Assembly (NCBI RefSeq): GCF_027622855.1
Contig: NZ_JAPZVR010000020.1
Span: 1 to 40,553, forward strand
Length of the DNA: 40,553 bases
Direction: 5' to 3'
Source: Glycomyces algeriensis
GTDB taxonomy: Bacteria > Actinomycetota > Actinomycetes > Mycobacteriales > Micromonosporaceae
The position numbers and the translations under genes are program-made. This document shows, in pieces, positions 8,023 to 16,484 of the stretch; positions within the stretch are counted from its first letter, which is position 1, and every line of letters begins with the position of its first letter. A model generated the notes under the pieces. It had not been told where the DNA came from, did no database searches, and saw nothing but the letters and a program-made list of their open reading frames with translations.

Positions 8023-8703
8023 ATGGAACGCAGCACTCAAGCTCTGTGGGATCCGCTACTGAGCGATGAGGACCAGGACGCACTCAAGCCGGAGGCGCAC
8101 ACGGTCTCGTACCCGAAGGGCGCGACGCTCATGAAGATCAACGAGCACTCGGACTACGTGGTCTACCTCCGTTCGGGCCATGTGAAGTCCTGTACGAGCG
8201 ACCCGCGGGCGATTTTCGGCATCCACGGCCCCGGCTCGGTCCTCGGCGACCTGGCCCCGCTCACCGGCGAGCCCCGCTCGGCGGACCTGGTCGCGTTGAC
8301 GCCGATCGACGTGCTGCACATCCCCGGCGACAGGTTCATCAAGTTCCTCCTCGTGAATCCGCAGACCCACCTCGCGGTGACGCAGCGGCTCGCGAAGCGG
8401 GTGCGCGAGATGAGCGAGGTCCAGGAGGAGTCGTTCATGACGAGCGAACGCCGTCTCGCCCGGGCGATGCTCCGGATCATCGATTCGGGCATCGGCAAGG
8501 AAGGCGAGAACGGACTGGTGATCGCCGGATTCACCCAGGACGACCTGGCCGATCTCGCCCGCATCTCGCGGGAGTCGGTCTCCGCGGTGATCCGGCAGTT
8601 CAAGACCCGCGGCACCATCGCGACCGGACGCGTCAGATTCACCATCCGCGACACTGCAGCGATCGAGGCGCTGGCCATGCGCCGGGACCGCTCCCTCATC
8701 TAG
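8023..8703 (+). CDS. Crp/Fnr-family transcriptional regulator
   Basis: A 226-residue regulator. Residues about 15-115 form a cyclic-nucleotide-binding-like beta roll (GPGSVLGDLAPLTGEPRSADLVA). Residues about 150-220 are an HTH_Crp domain (FTQDDLADLARISRESVSAVI). The R-S-A segment resembles the phosphate cassette, so a cyclic nucleotide ligand is possible. TACACT (8010-8015) ends seven bases before this ATG, suggesting a leaderless transcript and favouring 8023 over a GTG at 7999. It is followed at once by a mini-membrane protein and a nucleotidyltransferase-like protein, probably in one operon. Confidence 0.88.
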   Translation: MERSTQALWDPLLSDEDQDALKPEAHTVSYPKGATLMKINEHSDYVVYLRSGHVKSCTSDPRAIFGIHGPGSVLGDLAPLTGEPRSADLVALTPIDVLHIPGDRFIKFLLVNPQTHLAVTQRLAKRVREMSEVQEESFMTSERRLARAMLRIIDSGIGKEGENGLVIAGFTQDDLADLARISRESVSAVIRQFKTRGTIATGRVRFTIRDTAAIEALAMRRDRSLI

Positions 8704-8724
8704 CCCCGGAATGGAATGATCGCC

Positions 8725-8916
8725 ATGTCGGACTTCAACGTCATCGAGCTCATGACCGCGATCGTCGGCTCTGTCGCGGCGGGGGCCGCCGTGACCAGTG
8801 CCGTGATCCAGCTCAAGGCGGTGAAGCTCGAACTGGAGACGAAGCAGAAGGATCAGGCCGTCCAGGAACCCTCGAACCACCCGAAGCAATCGGCAGATGG
8901 GAAACCACCGCAGTGA
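8725..8916 (+). CDS. Small one-helix membrane protein
   Basis: A 63-residue protein (66 if translation begins at the ATG at 8716; neither start has a decisive ribosome site). Residues 6-28 form one hydrophobic helix (ELMTAIVGSVAAGAAVTSAV), followed by a Lys/Glu-rich amphipathic segment (KAVKLELETKQKDQ) and a hydrophilic tail. The stop overlaps the start of the next gene by four bases (GTGA), implying translational coupling. I do not recognise the family. Its size and context suggest a membrane partner of the downstream nucleotidyltransferase-like protein. Confidence 0.65.
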   Translation: MSDFNVIELMTAIVGSVAAGAAVTSAVIQLKAVKLELETKQKDQAVQEPSNHPKQSADGKPPQ

Positions 8917-9413
8917 ACCGAGTCCGGGGCGAGATCTTCAACGGGTTCAAGTTGATAGAACTGCTCCGCAACCATGTTCCGCAGGATTTCAATCCGGACG
9001 ACTTCGTGATCGCGGGCAGCGCGCGACTGTGGGTCGGCGGCGTGACCAGGCATCTGTCCGATCTCGACCTCCTGGCCCGGCCCGGGAGCGACACCTGGCG
9101 GCGGGCCAAGGAACTCGCGTTCATCCACGCACCGGTGTTCCTGGACGAGCCGCTGCGCGTGAGCGACTACTCGGGAGACAAGATCGCCCGGCTCTACGCG
9201 GGGGTCGTCGAGGTGTGCGACAAGTGGGTGCTGCCCGGCAGCGACACGCACGAGCTCATCGACCACGCCGACGTCTTCGACGGCTTCCGCTACCTGACGG
9301 TCGCGGATGTCGTGGCGTACAAGCGGTACCTGAACCGCCCGAAGGACCATGCGGACCTGCGGGTGCTCGCTGGTTTCGGCTACGGCACCGGGTTCGAGCC
9401 GGTCAGGCGGTGA
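8913..9413 (+). CDS. Nucleotidyltransferase-like protein
   Basis: A 166-residue protein starting at GTG, overlapping the preceding stop codon. The segment AGSARLWVGG-VTRHLSDLDLL fits the GS-X(n)-D-X-D active-site pattern of the polymerase-beta/AbiEii nucleotidyltransferase fold. The rest (VSDYSGDKIARLYAGVVEVC, LTVADVVAYKRYLNRPKDHAD) resembles the second half of AbiEii-type or substrate-locating nucleotidyltransferases, where a Lys and a K-D-H-D-L-like run close the site. It is much shorter than cGAS-like cyclases. Role unknown; options are toxin/antitoxin enzyme, RNA- or protein-modifying enzyme, or signal synthase for the neighbouring Crp-like regulator. Confidence 0.7.
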   Translation: MNRVRGEIFNGFKLIELLRNHVPQDFNPDDFVIAGSARLWVGGVTRHLSDLDLLARPGSDTWRRAKELAFIHAPVFLDEPLRVSDYSGDKIARLYAGVVEVCDKWVLPGSDTHELIDHADVFDGFRYLTVADVVAYKRYLNRPKDHADLRVLAGFGYGTGFEPVRR

Positions 9414-9424
9414 ACTCCTTACGT

Positions 9425-11410
9425 TCAGTCTTCGCGGATCACCGCGCATTCGCCGGGTTCGAGGGGGCGGGTCGGGGCCCATGGGTTGCCGGTGAGGAGG
9501 TCGCGGCCGGCGGCGGGGACGTTGGCGGGGGCGTCGCTGTGGTTGATGGCGAAGAGGTAGCTGCGGCCGTCCTCATGGGAGCGGCGTACCAGTTCCAGGT
9601 TCTCGGGGGCTTCCGGGAACTCGCCCGTGACGCCGACGGCCGCTAGGAGCGGGTCGAGGTCGGTGATGCGGGTGGCGAGGTACCAGACCTCGCCGTCGCC
9701 GAGCCGGCGGCGGAAGACGGCGCCGGTTCCGGGGTAGTCCTTGAAGTCGGCGACGACCTCGGCGTCGAGGGCGTGGGTCACCTCGGACCAGGTCTCGCCT
9801 TCCCAGCCGTTGTCGAGGGCGACCTTGTCGCCCTTGGGGACCGGGACGAACTCCTCGACGCGGATGCCCATGAGGCCGCCGAGGGCGCCCGGCAGGCCGG
9901 GGTGGACGTGGTCGTTGCTGTCGACGATGCCCGAGTAGGGGCCGACGACGAGGGTGCCTCCGCGTTCCACGTAGGCGCGCAGGTTCGCGTCGTCGTCGAG
10001 GAGGTACAGGTGCGGCGCGAAGACGTGCGTGTAGCGGCTCAGGTCCCATTCGGGGTTCACCAGGTCCGTGGTGACGCCGCGCCGCCAGAGGGCGGCGTGC
10101 CAGCGCCGCAGTTCCGGGTAGGTGGTCATGTCGGAGGAGGGCTGACCGGGCGTGTCGGCGGCCCAGCAGGAGTTGAAGTCGAGGAGGATCGCGGCGCGGG
10201 AGTCCACTGTCGAGCCTTTGACCTCGCCGAGGAGCTTGAGCCAGGCGCCGAGTTGCTTGACCTCGCGGAAGACCCGAGAGTCGGGTCCGCCGTGGGGCAG
10301 CATCGCGGAGTGGTAGCGCTCGGCGCCGTAGCGGGAGGCGCGCCATTGGAAGAACATGGCGCCTTCGGAGCCGCGGGCCACATAGGACAGGGAGTGGCGC
10401 AGGAGGTCGCCGGGGCGCTTGGCGAAGTAGCCGCGGCGCCAGGCGGAGGAGTTCGTGGACTGCTCCATGAGGAGCCAGGGGTCGCCGTCGGCGAGGCCGC
10501 GGGTGGCGTCGGCGCCGAACGCGGCCTGCGCGGGCCAGCCGATCGGGTCGTCCGGGAGGAGGTAGTGGTCGGAGGCGACGAGCCGGTTCGGGCCCGTCGT
10601 GTGCTCGCGCCAGCGGTGGTAGTCGGCGCCGGTGAAGTTGCCGGTGACCATGAAGTTGGTGGTGATCGGCTTGCCGGGGCTGTGGGCTTCGATCGCTTCG
10701 GCTTCGGAGCGGAAGAGCGCGAGGAGCGCGTCGGAGGAGAAGCGGCGGAAGTCGAGGAGCAGTCCGGGGTTGGGGGTCTCGGCGCAGATGCGCGGGGGCA
10801 GGACCTGGGACCAGTCGCTGTAGGTCTGGGACCAGAACGTGGTGCCCCACGCGCGGTTGAGGCCGTCGAGGTCGCCGTGCCGCTCGGTGAGCCAGGCGCG
10901 GAAGGCTTCTGCGGCGAAGTCGCAGGTGCAGGAGCGGTAGTACTCGTTGCCGACGTGCCACATGGCGAGCGCGGGGTGGTCCGCGTACCGCTCGGCGAGG
11001 CGGGAGGCCATGTCGACCACGGCCGCCCGGTAGACCGGCGCGTGCGGGCAGTACTCGGCGCGTGCGCCGGAGTTGAGCCTGACGCCCTCCGGGTTGACGG
11101 GGAGGGTCTCGGGGTGGGCCTGGGAGAACCAGGGCGGGGGTGAGGCGGTGGACGTGGCGAGGTCGGCCTGCACGCCGCCCGCGGCGAGGAGGTCCATGAT
11201 GGCGTCGAGCTGGGTGAAGTCCCACTCCCCCGGGCCGGGATTGATGCCGGCCCAGGCGAAGATGTTGACGCTGACCAGGTTGACCCCGGCCTCGCGCATG
11301 AGTCGGAGGTCCTCGTCCCAGGTCTCGCGGGGCCACTGCTCGGGGTTGTAGTCGCCGCCGAAGGCGAGGCCCTCGACCGTGGGGATGATGTCGGTGTTCC
11401 TTGGTGCCAC
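9425..11410 (-). CDS. GH42 beta-galactosidase
   Basis: A 661-residue cytoplasmic enzyme that removes terminal beta-galactose from oligosaccharides (it has no signal peptide). From the start at 11410, residues 20-60 carry FGGDYNPEQWPRETW. The acid/base is Glu156 in WHVGNEYY, the nucleophile Glu316 in LLMEQSTN, and the C-terminal third contains the trimerisation and beta domains. The start is a GTG at 11410 rather than the longest frame at 11503, because AAGGA precedes it and the upstream frame crosses the operator. The gene converges on the nucleotidyltransferase gene with an 11-bp gap. No sugar transporter is adjacent. Confidence 0.93.
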   Translation of the reverse strand: MAPRNTDIIPTVEGLAFGGDYNPEQWPRETWDEDLRLMREAGVNLVSVNIFAWAGINPGPGEWDFTQLDAIMDLLAAGGVQADLATSTASPPPWFSQAHPETLPVNPEGVRLNSGARAEYCPHAPVYRAAVVDMASRLAERYADHPALAMWHVGNEYYRSCTCDFAAEAFRAWLTERHGDLDGLNRAWGTTFWSQTYSDWSQVLPPRICAETPNPGLLLDFRRFSSDALLALFRSEAEAIEAHSPGKPITTNFMVTGNFTGADYHRWREHTTGPNRLVASDHYLLPDDPIGWPAQAAFGADATRGLADGDPWLLMEQSTNSSAWRRGYFAKRPGDLLRHSLSYVARGSEGAMFFQWRASRYGAERYHSAMLPHGGPDSRVFREVKQLGAWLKLLGEVKGSTVDSRAAILLDFNSCWAADTPGQPSSDMTTYPELRRWHAALWRRGVTTDLVNPEWDLSRYTHVFAPHLYLLDDDANLRAYVERGGTLVVGPYSGIVDSNDHVHPGLPGALGGLMGIRVEEFVPVPKGDKVALDNGWEGETWSEVTHALDAEVVADFKDYPGTGAVFRRRLGDGEVWYLATRITDLDPLLAAVGVTGEFPEAPENLELVRRSHEDGRSYLFAINHSDAPANVPAAGRDLLTGNPWAPTRPLEPGECAVIRED

Positions 11411-11455
11411 GAGTGGTCCTTCGGGGTTCGCCGCGTTCGGGAGGGTCGCCGCCGA

Positions 11456-11472
11456 TGTGACAGCGCTTTCCA
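11456..11472 (-). promoter_or_regulatory. LacI-type operator upstream of the beta-galactosidase
   Basis: The near-palindrome TGTGACAGCGCTTTCCA is centred on AGCGCT (11462-11467), 46-62 bases upstream of the GTG start. It fits the TGGAAAGCGCTTTCCA type of operator bound by LacI-family sugar repressors. No LacI gene is present in the window, so the regulator would act in trans. Confidence 0.55.
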
Positions 11473-11527
11473 AGGGGCGATTCTGCCCTTCGTGGCTCCG
11501 CAAGTCAAGGGCGGCTTCAGTGACCGG

Positions 11528-12046
11528 TCAAGGGGCCTGGCGGTACGGCGGCAGGCCGCGCTTGTACGCGTCCCAGATGCTGCGCATCACGAAGATCTTC
11601 TCGTCGAGCTCGTCGTCGGTCGAGAGCACGCGGCCCGAGTAGGGGGCCTGCAGGCGCCACGGCTTCTGCTCGGGGTCGAGGAGGTACACCACGGGCACGG
11701 TGCGGCTGGCCCGCCGCTCGGCCCGGATGTCCGCGATGTCCGTCCACGCGGCGAAGCGCTCAGTGTGCTTCTGGGAGGCAACGGCTTTGAGCGGGTGGAT
11801 GCCGCGCTCGTCGAGCACGACGCCGCGGCCGCGCGCCCCCGCGTACGCCGCTCCCAGCGCGACGCCGATCGCGAAGAGGAACAGCGCCAGCAGCGTGTAG
11901 TGGTACCAGTGGCCGACGGCGAGCATGTACGCCACGGCCGGGACGAGGGCGGCGAACAGCGAGAGGCCGGAGAGGAACAGCGCCCGACCGAGCACCTGGC
12001 GCGTCGTCGGTCGAAATGTGATCTTGACGGCCACGTCCACCCCCAC
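11528..12046 (-). CDS. Small membrane protein with a PH-like C-terminal domain
   Basis: A protein of up to 172 residues with two hydrophobic helices near residues 20-42 and 48-70. They are followed by a cytoplasmic domain with the strand pattern RGVVLDERGIHPLK..ERFAAWTDIADIRAERR, which resembles bacterial PH (YdbT/bPH) domains. Several in-frame GTG codons (12046, 12040, 12034) could be the start; a G-rich stretch just before 12034 favours the shortest. Function unknown. It is divergent from a protein of similar design. Confidence 0.72.
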   Translation of the reverse strand: MGVDVAVKITFRPTTRQVLGRALFLSGLSLFAALVPAVAYMLAVGHWYHYTLLALFLFAIGVALGAAYAGARGRGVVLDERGIHPLKAVASQKHTERFAAWTDIADIRAERRASRTVPVVYLLDPEQKPWRLQAPYSGRVLSTDDELDEKIFVMRSIWDAYKRGLPPYRQAP

Positions 12047-12141
12047 CAGGCTTGTGCCGCTCCTGTACAGCTGATCGTGCCACGTTCCGCGGGCACGTCA
12101 AGCGACAATCCGACAGAAACCGGACCGGCCACTTTGCGTAC

Positions 12142-12153
12142 CCCGGGCCCGGG
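12142..12153. repeat. Perfect 12-bp palindrome between divergent membrane-protein genes
   Basis: CCCGGGCCCGGG lies 18 bases upstream of the start at 12171, in the 124-bp gap between divergent genes. It could be an operator or a G/C-rich structure; G/C content makes chance occurrence fairly likely. Confidence 0.35.
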
Positions 12154-12170
12154 TGTGTCAGGCTGGTGCC

Positions 12171-12626
12171 ATGACGAGTACCGATGCCTCCACCGGTCCG
12201 ATCCTCGCCGGCCCGCGCAGCGGCCGCAGGCTGCGGGTCCGCCGCCCGGCGGCGGTCACCGGCGCGGCCTTCGTGGCCTGGCTGACGGTGCTGCCGCTGT
12301 CCGTGTCCCTCATCGTCGAGCGGCCGTTCTGGGGCGCGTTCTCGGTGGCGGCGGGCCTCGCGCTCATGCTCGTGCCGGTCGCGGTCTCCATGTGGGCGTG
12401 GCGCTCGGGGATCGACGTCACCCGCGAAGGCATCGCGATCCGCGGCCTGTTCTCCAGCCGCACGATCGCCTGGAAGCACATCGACGGGTTCGCGCACGGC
12501 AACGAGGGCGTGGCGGCCATATTGGACGACCAGTCCCAGGTGCGCCTCGACCCGCTCAAGCCCGAGAACCTGCCCCAGGTGCTCGCCATCGGCGGCCAGG
12601 AGCTCCGGAAGGGCGAAGCCGGCTAG
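12171..12626 (+). CDS. Two-helix membrane protein with a PH-like domain
   Basis: A 151-residue protein with two hydrophobic helices (about residues 30-50 and 57-77), then SGIDVTREGIAIRGLFSSRTIAWKHIDGF-type strands characteristic of short bacterial PH domains. The start at 12171 (MTSTDAS) is preferred over 12153; CAGGCT six bases before it may be a -10 box, implying a leaderless transcript. Its stop overlaps that of the converging dehydrogenase gene by four bases. Function unknown. Confidence 0.75.
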   Translation: MTSTDASTGPILAGPRSGRRLRVRRPAAVTGAAFVAWLTVLPLSVSLIVERPFWGAFSVAAGLALMLVPVAVSMWAWRSGIDVTREGIAIRGLFSSRTIAWKHIDGFAHGNEGVAAILDDQSQVRLDPLKPENLPQVLAIGGQELRKGEAG

Positions 12627-13540
12627 TAGCCGTCGCTGACCACGTTCTCCAGCGGCTCGCCCGCCGCGAAGCGGCGGATCTGCGCGCCGATCGGCGCATA
12701 GGCGCGGTCGAGGGTGCCGTCCACCGAAGCGCCCGCGTGCGGGGTGATGAGCGCGCCCTCGAGGTCCCAGAGCGGGTGGTCCGCCGGGAGCGGCTCGGGG
12801 TCCACGACGTCGACGGCGCAGCGCAGCCGCCCGGACGCGACCTCCGCGACGAGGGCGTCCGTGTCCACGATCGGGCCGCGGGCGGCGTTGACCAAGAGCG
12901 CGCCGTCCTTCATGCGGGACAGGAACTTCGCGTCCACGAGGCCGCGTGTGGCGTCGGTCAGCGGCAGGATCAGGACCACCACGTCGAACTCGGGCAGCAG
13001 CGTCTCGATCGCGTCGATCGGGTGCACGCCCGGCCGTCCGCGACGGGCCACCTTCTCGACCTCGACGCCGAGCACGGTGAGCACCTCGGCGACCTTCTCG
13101 CCGATGTCCCCCGCGCCCACGACGAGCGCGCGCTTCCCGACGACGGTGGTCGTCCACTCGACCTTCCACTCGTGGCGGGACTGCTTGCGCGCGAACACGT
13201 CGAAGCCGCGCATGGAGGCGATGACCGCGCCGATCGTCCACTCGGCGGTCACGCCGGTGTGCACACCGCGCGCGTCGCAGAGCTGCACGCCGGGCGGGAC
13301 GGCCGGGACCCAGACCTCGGCCCCGGCGCTCAGGAGCTGGATCGCCTTGAGCGAGGCCATGTCCCGCAGCGGGGTCGTGACCTTCGACTGGGCCAGGAAC
13401 GGCGGCACCCAGAAGTCGAGCGACGCCGGATCGGAGGGGTAGTCGCCGCGCCCGTCGTAGACCTCGACCTCGACGCCTTCGGGAAGCGGGCCGAGCAGCG
13501 CGCGGCCCTCCTCGTGTGCGATCCAAACCTTCACGGCCAC
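12623..13540 (-). CDS. D-isomer-specific 2-hydroxyacid dehydrogenase
   Basis: An NAD(P)-dependent oxidoreductase of 305 residues. Seen: the nucleotide-binding VVGAGDIGEKVAEVL (a G-X-G-X2-G motif near residues 140-155), the catalytic Arg in NAARGPIVDTDAL, the Glu in VDPEPLPADHPLW, and the catalytic His in ITPHAGASVDG. The substrate could be glyoxylate, hydroxypyruvate, phosphoglycerate or a related 2-oxoacid; sequence does not decide. The start is the second GTG (13540): GGAGG is eight bases upstream of it but only two from the first GTG at 13546. Confidence 0.9.
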   Translation of the reverse strand: MAVKVWIAHEEGRALLGPLPEGVEVEVYDGRGDYPSDPASLDFWVPPFLAQSKVTTPLRDMASLKAIQLLSAGAEVWVPAVPPGVQLCDARGVHTGVTAEWTIGAVIASMRGFDVFARKQSRHEWKVEWTTTVVGKRALVVGAGDIGEKVAEVLTVLGVEVEKVARRGRPGVHPIDAIETLLPEFDVVVLILPLTDATRGLVDAKFLSRMKDGALLVNAARGPIVDTDALVAEVASGRLRCAVDVVDPEPLPADHPLWDLEGALITPHAGASVDGTLDRAYAPIGAQIRRFAAGEPLENVVSDGY

Positions 13541-13567
13541 AGTCACGTCCTCCCGATCGACCGTCCG

Positions 13568-13581
13568 TATCCTATAGGATA
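13568..13581 (-). promoter_or_regulatory. Perfect palindromic operator upstream of the dehydrogenase
   Basis: TATCCTATAGGATA is a perfect 14-bp palindrome, AT-rich in a G/C-rich background, 28-41 bases upstream of the dehydrogenase start. It includes a plausible -10 hexamer (TAGGAT). The form fits a GntR-family or similar dimeric repressor; no such gene is nearby. Confidence 0.55.
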
Positions 13582-13613
13582 TAGGTCTCAGGCCTGAAAG
13601 CGGTTAGCCGCGC

Positions 13614-13678
13614 CCCCGATCGGGGAACCGTGGGGCGTGGAAAACTGCGCCGCCGCCCCGCCGGCACCGACCTATACT
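13614..13678 (+). promoter_or_regulatory. Palindrome and -10 box upstream of the sugar dehydrogenase
   Basis: CCCCGATCGGGG (13614-13625) is a perfect 12-bp palindrome. TATACT (13673-13678) is a good -10 hexamer nine bases before the ATG at 13688, so the transcript would be almost leaderless. I see no good -35 element. Confidence 0.45.
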
Positions 13679-13687
13679 CTTGGGGCC

Positions 13688-14839
13688 ATGCGCAGGTTGC
13701 TCTCGGCCGCGGCGGCTGCGGCCGCCGCCCTCACGCTCGCCTCATGCTCCTTCGGCGAGCCCCCCGAGCCCGAGACCGGCGAGCCCCCGAACCTCCCCAC
13801 CCCCACCGGCGAACCGCAGGAGCAGACCTCGTTCATGGACGTCGTCGCCGAAGACCTCGAAGCCCCCTGGGGCCTCGACTTCCTCCCCGACGGCACCGCC
13901 ATCGTCGGCGAGCGCACCACCGGACGCCTCCTCACCATCCCCCTCGCCGAGGACGGCACCGCCGGCGAACCCGAGGAACTGCGCACCGTCGACATCGACG
14001 ACCTCGGCGAAGGCGGCCTCCTCGGCCTCGCCGTCTCCCCCGAGTACGACACCGACACCACCGTCTACGCCTACTACACCACCCCCACCGACAACCGCAT
14101 CGCCAAGATCGACACCAGCACCGACGCCGCCCCCGAACCGATCCTCACCGGCATCCCCGCCGGACCCGACCAGAACGGCGGCGCCCTCGAGTTCGGCCCC
14201 GACGGCTTCCTCTACGCCGCCACCGGCGACGCCGGCGACGGCATGGCCGCCCAGGACCCGGAGTCCTTGAGCGGCAAGATCCTCCGCATCACCCCCGAAG
14301 GCGAACCCGCCCCCGGCAACCCCTTCCCCGACTCCCCCGTCTACACCCTCGGCCACCGCACCGTCGAAGGCCTCGCCTGGAACGCCGCCGGCCGGCTCTA
14401 CGCCACCGAGATCGGCCTGGACGTCGCCGACGAGGTCAACCTCATCGAACCCGGCGGCAACTACGGCTGGCCCCACTTCGAAGGCGCCGACACCGAAGAC
14501 GCCTACACCGACCCCGTCCTCACCTGGGAGCCCTTCGAGGCCTCCTGCGCCGGCGCGGTCTTCCTCGACGACACCCTCGTCACCGCCTGCCTGCGCGGCC
14601 AGCGCCTCTGGACCGTCCAGTTCGACGCCTCCGGCACGCCCGCAGGCGAGCCGCAAGCCGTCGCCGTCAACGAATTCGGTCGACTACGATCGGTCACCAT
14701 GGGTCCGGACGGGATGCTCTGGGTGACCACCTCGAACCGCGACGGCCAATGCACCGAAGAACGCGGCTGCACCCCCCACGACACCGACGACCGGATCATC
14801 CGGTTCGCCACCGGCTACGCGGCCCAGGGAAGGGTCTGA
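13688..14839 (+). CDS. PQQ-type sugar dehydrogenase lipoprotein (sorbosone/soluble glucose dehydrogenase family)
   Basis: A 383-residue exported lipoprotein: MRRLLSAAAAAAAALTLASC gives a lipobox with the acylated Cys at about residue 20, followed by a Pro/Glu-rich linker. The rest is a six-bladed propeller of the GSDH family, with LEAPWGLDFLPDGTAIVGER, EGGLLGLAVSPEY, DQNGGALEFGPDGFLYAATG, LGHRTVEGLAWN and NYGWPHFEG. Relatives oxidise sugars with PQQ at the cell surface, but many actinobacterial members have unproven cofactor and substrate. It is followed after 42 bases by the metallophosphoesterase gene, perhaps in one operon. Confidence 0.88.
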   Translation: MRRLLSAAAAAAAALTLASCSFGEPPEPETGEPPNLPTPTGEPQEQTSFMDVVAEDLEAPWGLDFLPDGTAIVGERTTGRLLTIPLAEDGTAGEPEELRTVDIDDLGEGGLLGLAVSPEYDTDTTVYAYYTTPTDNRIAKIDTSTDAAPEPILTGIPAGPDQNGGALEFGPDGFLYAATGDAGDGMAAQDPESLSGKILRITPEGEPAPGNPFPDSPVYTLGHRTVEGLAWNAAGRLYATEIGLDVADEVNLIEPGGNYGWPHFEGADTEDAYTDPVLTWEPFEASCAGAVFLDDTLVTACLRGQRLWTVQFDASGTPAGEPQAVAVNEFGRLRSVTMGPDGMLWVTTSNRDGQCTEERGCTPHDTDDRIIRFATGYAAQGRV

Positions 14840-14881
14840 GCCGCAACCCACCCGACCAGCCCACCGCCAGGAAGGCACTAG

Positions 14882-16459
14882 ATGAACGACCGGCTCGCCG
14901 CCGCACTGCACCGCACCGAGGACGCCGCCCGATCCGCCGGGAGGCGCGTCAAGTCCTTGTGGGGCAGATCGAGAGCGGGCTGGTCGCGACTGCGGCGCTC
15001 CGACCGTGCCAGGCAGTTCGCCGTCGTCGCCGCGATCCTCCTCGTCGGCACCGGCGCCGCCGCCGGCGGCCTCGCCCTCGTGGGCGGCACCAAGGCCGAC
15101 ATCGGGCCGTTCGACACCACCGTCTCGCTCCACCCCGACCTCTCCGGCGAGACCGTCGTGACCATCCCGCCCCTCGGCGACGTCATCTTCGACAGCCACG
15201 ACGGGCCCGTCGGCCTCAACCTCAGCCTCGACTCCGTCGACCCCAACGAGGCGCAGGACATCATCAACACCCCCGGCGGCGTCACCAGCGCCTCCAAGAG
15301 CCTCGCCTCCGACGTCACCGACGCCGTGGTGCGGGTCGTCGTCGAAGCCCTGGCCATCGTCACCCTCTGCGGCCTCCTCGTCGGCGCACTCGCGTTCCGC
15401 ACCATGCGGCGCACGCTCCTCACCGGCGTCACCTCGCTCGCGGTCACGGCCTCGCTCATGGGGTACGCGGCCACGACCCTGCGCACCGAGTCGATCTCGC
15501 AGCCCCGCTACGAAGGCCTGCTCGCCTACGCGCCCAGCGTGGTCGGCAACGCCGAGGACATCGCCGTGAACTACGAGGAGTACGTGGCGAACCTGCAGAA
15601 GTTCGTCACGAACATCTCCGAGTTCTACGCGCTGGCGATGGACATGCCGCAGCTGGGCATCCAGGACGACTCGATCCGGGTGCTGCACGTCTCCGACATC
15701 CACCTGAACCCCTCGGCCTGGCACCTCATGGAGTCGGTCGTCGACCAGTTCGACATCAACGCGGTGGCCGACACCGGCGACATGAACGACTGGGGCTCGG
15801 AGCAGGAGGCCGAGATCTTCTCGCAGGGCGTGGAGCAGATCAACGTGCCGTACGTGTTCGTGAAGGGCAACCACGACTCGGTGACGACCGTGGCGGCGCT
15901 CTCGGCCTACGACAACGTGGTCGTGCTCGACGGCGAGGTGCGGGAGATCGCGGGCTTGAACTTCGGCGGGGTCGCCGACCCGCGGTTCACGCCGGACAAG
16001 GGCGCGCAGCCCTCGAGCGAGTACGCGCAGCAGATGCTCACCGAGTCCGGAGAGCGCCTGGCGCAGACGATCACCGACGCGGGCGGGGCCGACGTGGCGA
16101 TGGTGCACGAACCGGCGATGGCCGACCCGCTCGCCGGAGTGGTGCCGCTGGTCCTGGCCGGGCACACGCACGAGCGGGCGGTGCACGACCTCGGCGACGG
16201 CACCACGCTCATGGTCGAGGGCTCCACGGGCGCGGCCGGGCTGCGGAACTTCCAGTCCGACGACCCGATGCGCATGGAGATGGACGTCCTCTACTTCGAC
16301 CCGGTCACCAAGGCGCTCACCGCGTACGACTCGATCTCGGTCGGGTCGGGCACGGAGACGGACGTGACCCTCGACCGCACGGTGATCCCGACCGAGGACC
16401 AGGTCAACGAGGCCGAGATACAGGGCAGCACGGAACCCGCTGCGCCGCAGCGGGACTGA
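14882..16459 (+). CDS. Membrane-bound metallophosphoesterase
   Basis: A 525-residue protein with an N-terminal basic stretch, one helix at about residues 46-68, and a helical pair at about 153-200 before the catalytic domain. The calcineurin-like signature is complete: Asp272-X-His274, Gly-Asp300, Gly-Asn-His-Asp 329-332, His409 and Gly-His-Thr-His 427-430. This predicts a two-metal phosphoesterase, probably facing outside given the helix arrangement. AGGAAGG lies just ahead of the start. The substrate is unknown. Its place between a sugar dehydrogenase and the VTC/CotH cassette suggests envelope or polymer metabolism. Confidence 0.88.
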   Translation: MNDRLAAALHRTEDAARSAGRRVKSLWGRSRAGWSRLRRSDRARQFAVVAAILLVGTGAAAGGLALVGGTKADIGPFDTTVSLHPDLSGETVVTIPPLGDVIFDSHDGPVGLNLSLDSVDPNEAQDIINTPGGVTSASKSLASDVTDAVVRVVVEALAIVTLCGLLVGALAFRTMRRTLLTGVTSLAVTASLMGYAATTLRTESISQPRYEGLLAYAPSVVGNAEDIAVNYEEYVANLQKFVTNISEFYALAMDMPQLGIQDDSIRVLHVSDIHLNPSAWHLMESVVDQFDINAVADTGDMNDWGSEQEAEIFSQGVEQINVPYVFVKGNHDSVTTVAALSAYDNVVVLDGEVREIAGLNFGGVADPRFTPDKGAQPSSEYAQQMLTESGERLAQTITDAGGADVAMVHEPAMADPLAGVVPLVLAGHTHERAVHDLGDGTTLMVEGSTGAAGLRNFQSDDPMRMEMDVLYFDPVTKALTAYDSISVGSGTETDVTLDRTVIPTEDQVNEAEIQGSTEPAAPQRD

Positions 16460-16484
16460 GCACTGCTCCGGCCCCGGCGACACT

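Noticed and set aside
8853..9482. Antisense 209-codon ORF opposite the nucleotidyltransferase-like gene
   Set aside because: Its composition (Arg, Val, Asp, Glu, His-rich) is that of a complementary-strand shadow; the plus-strand frame has the coupled start and a recognisable active-site motif.
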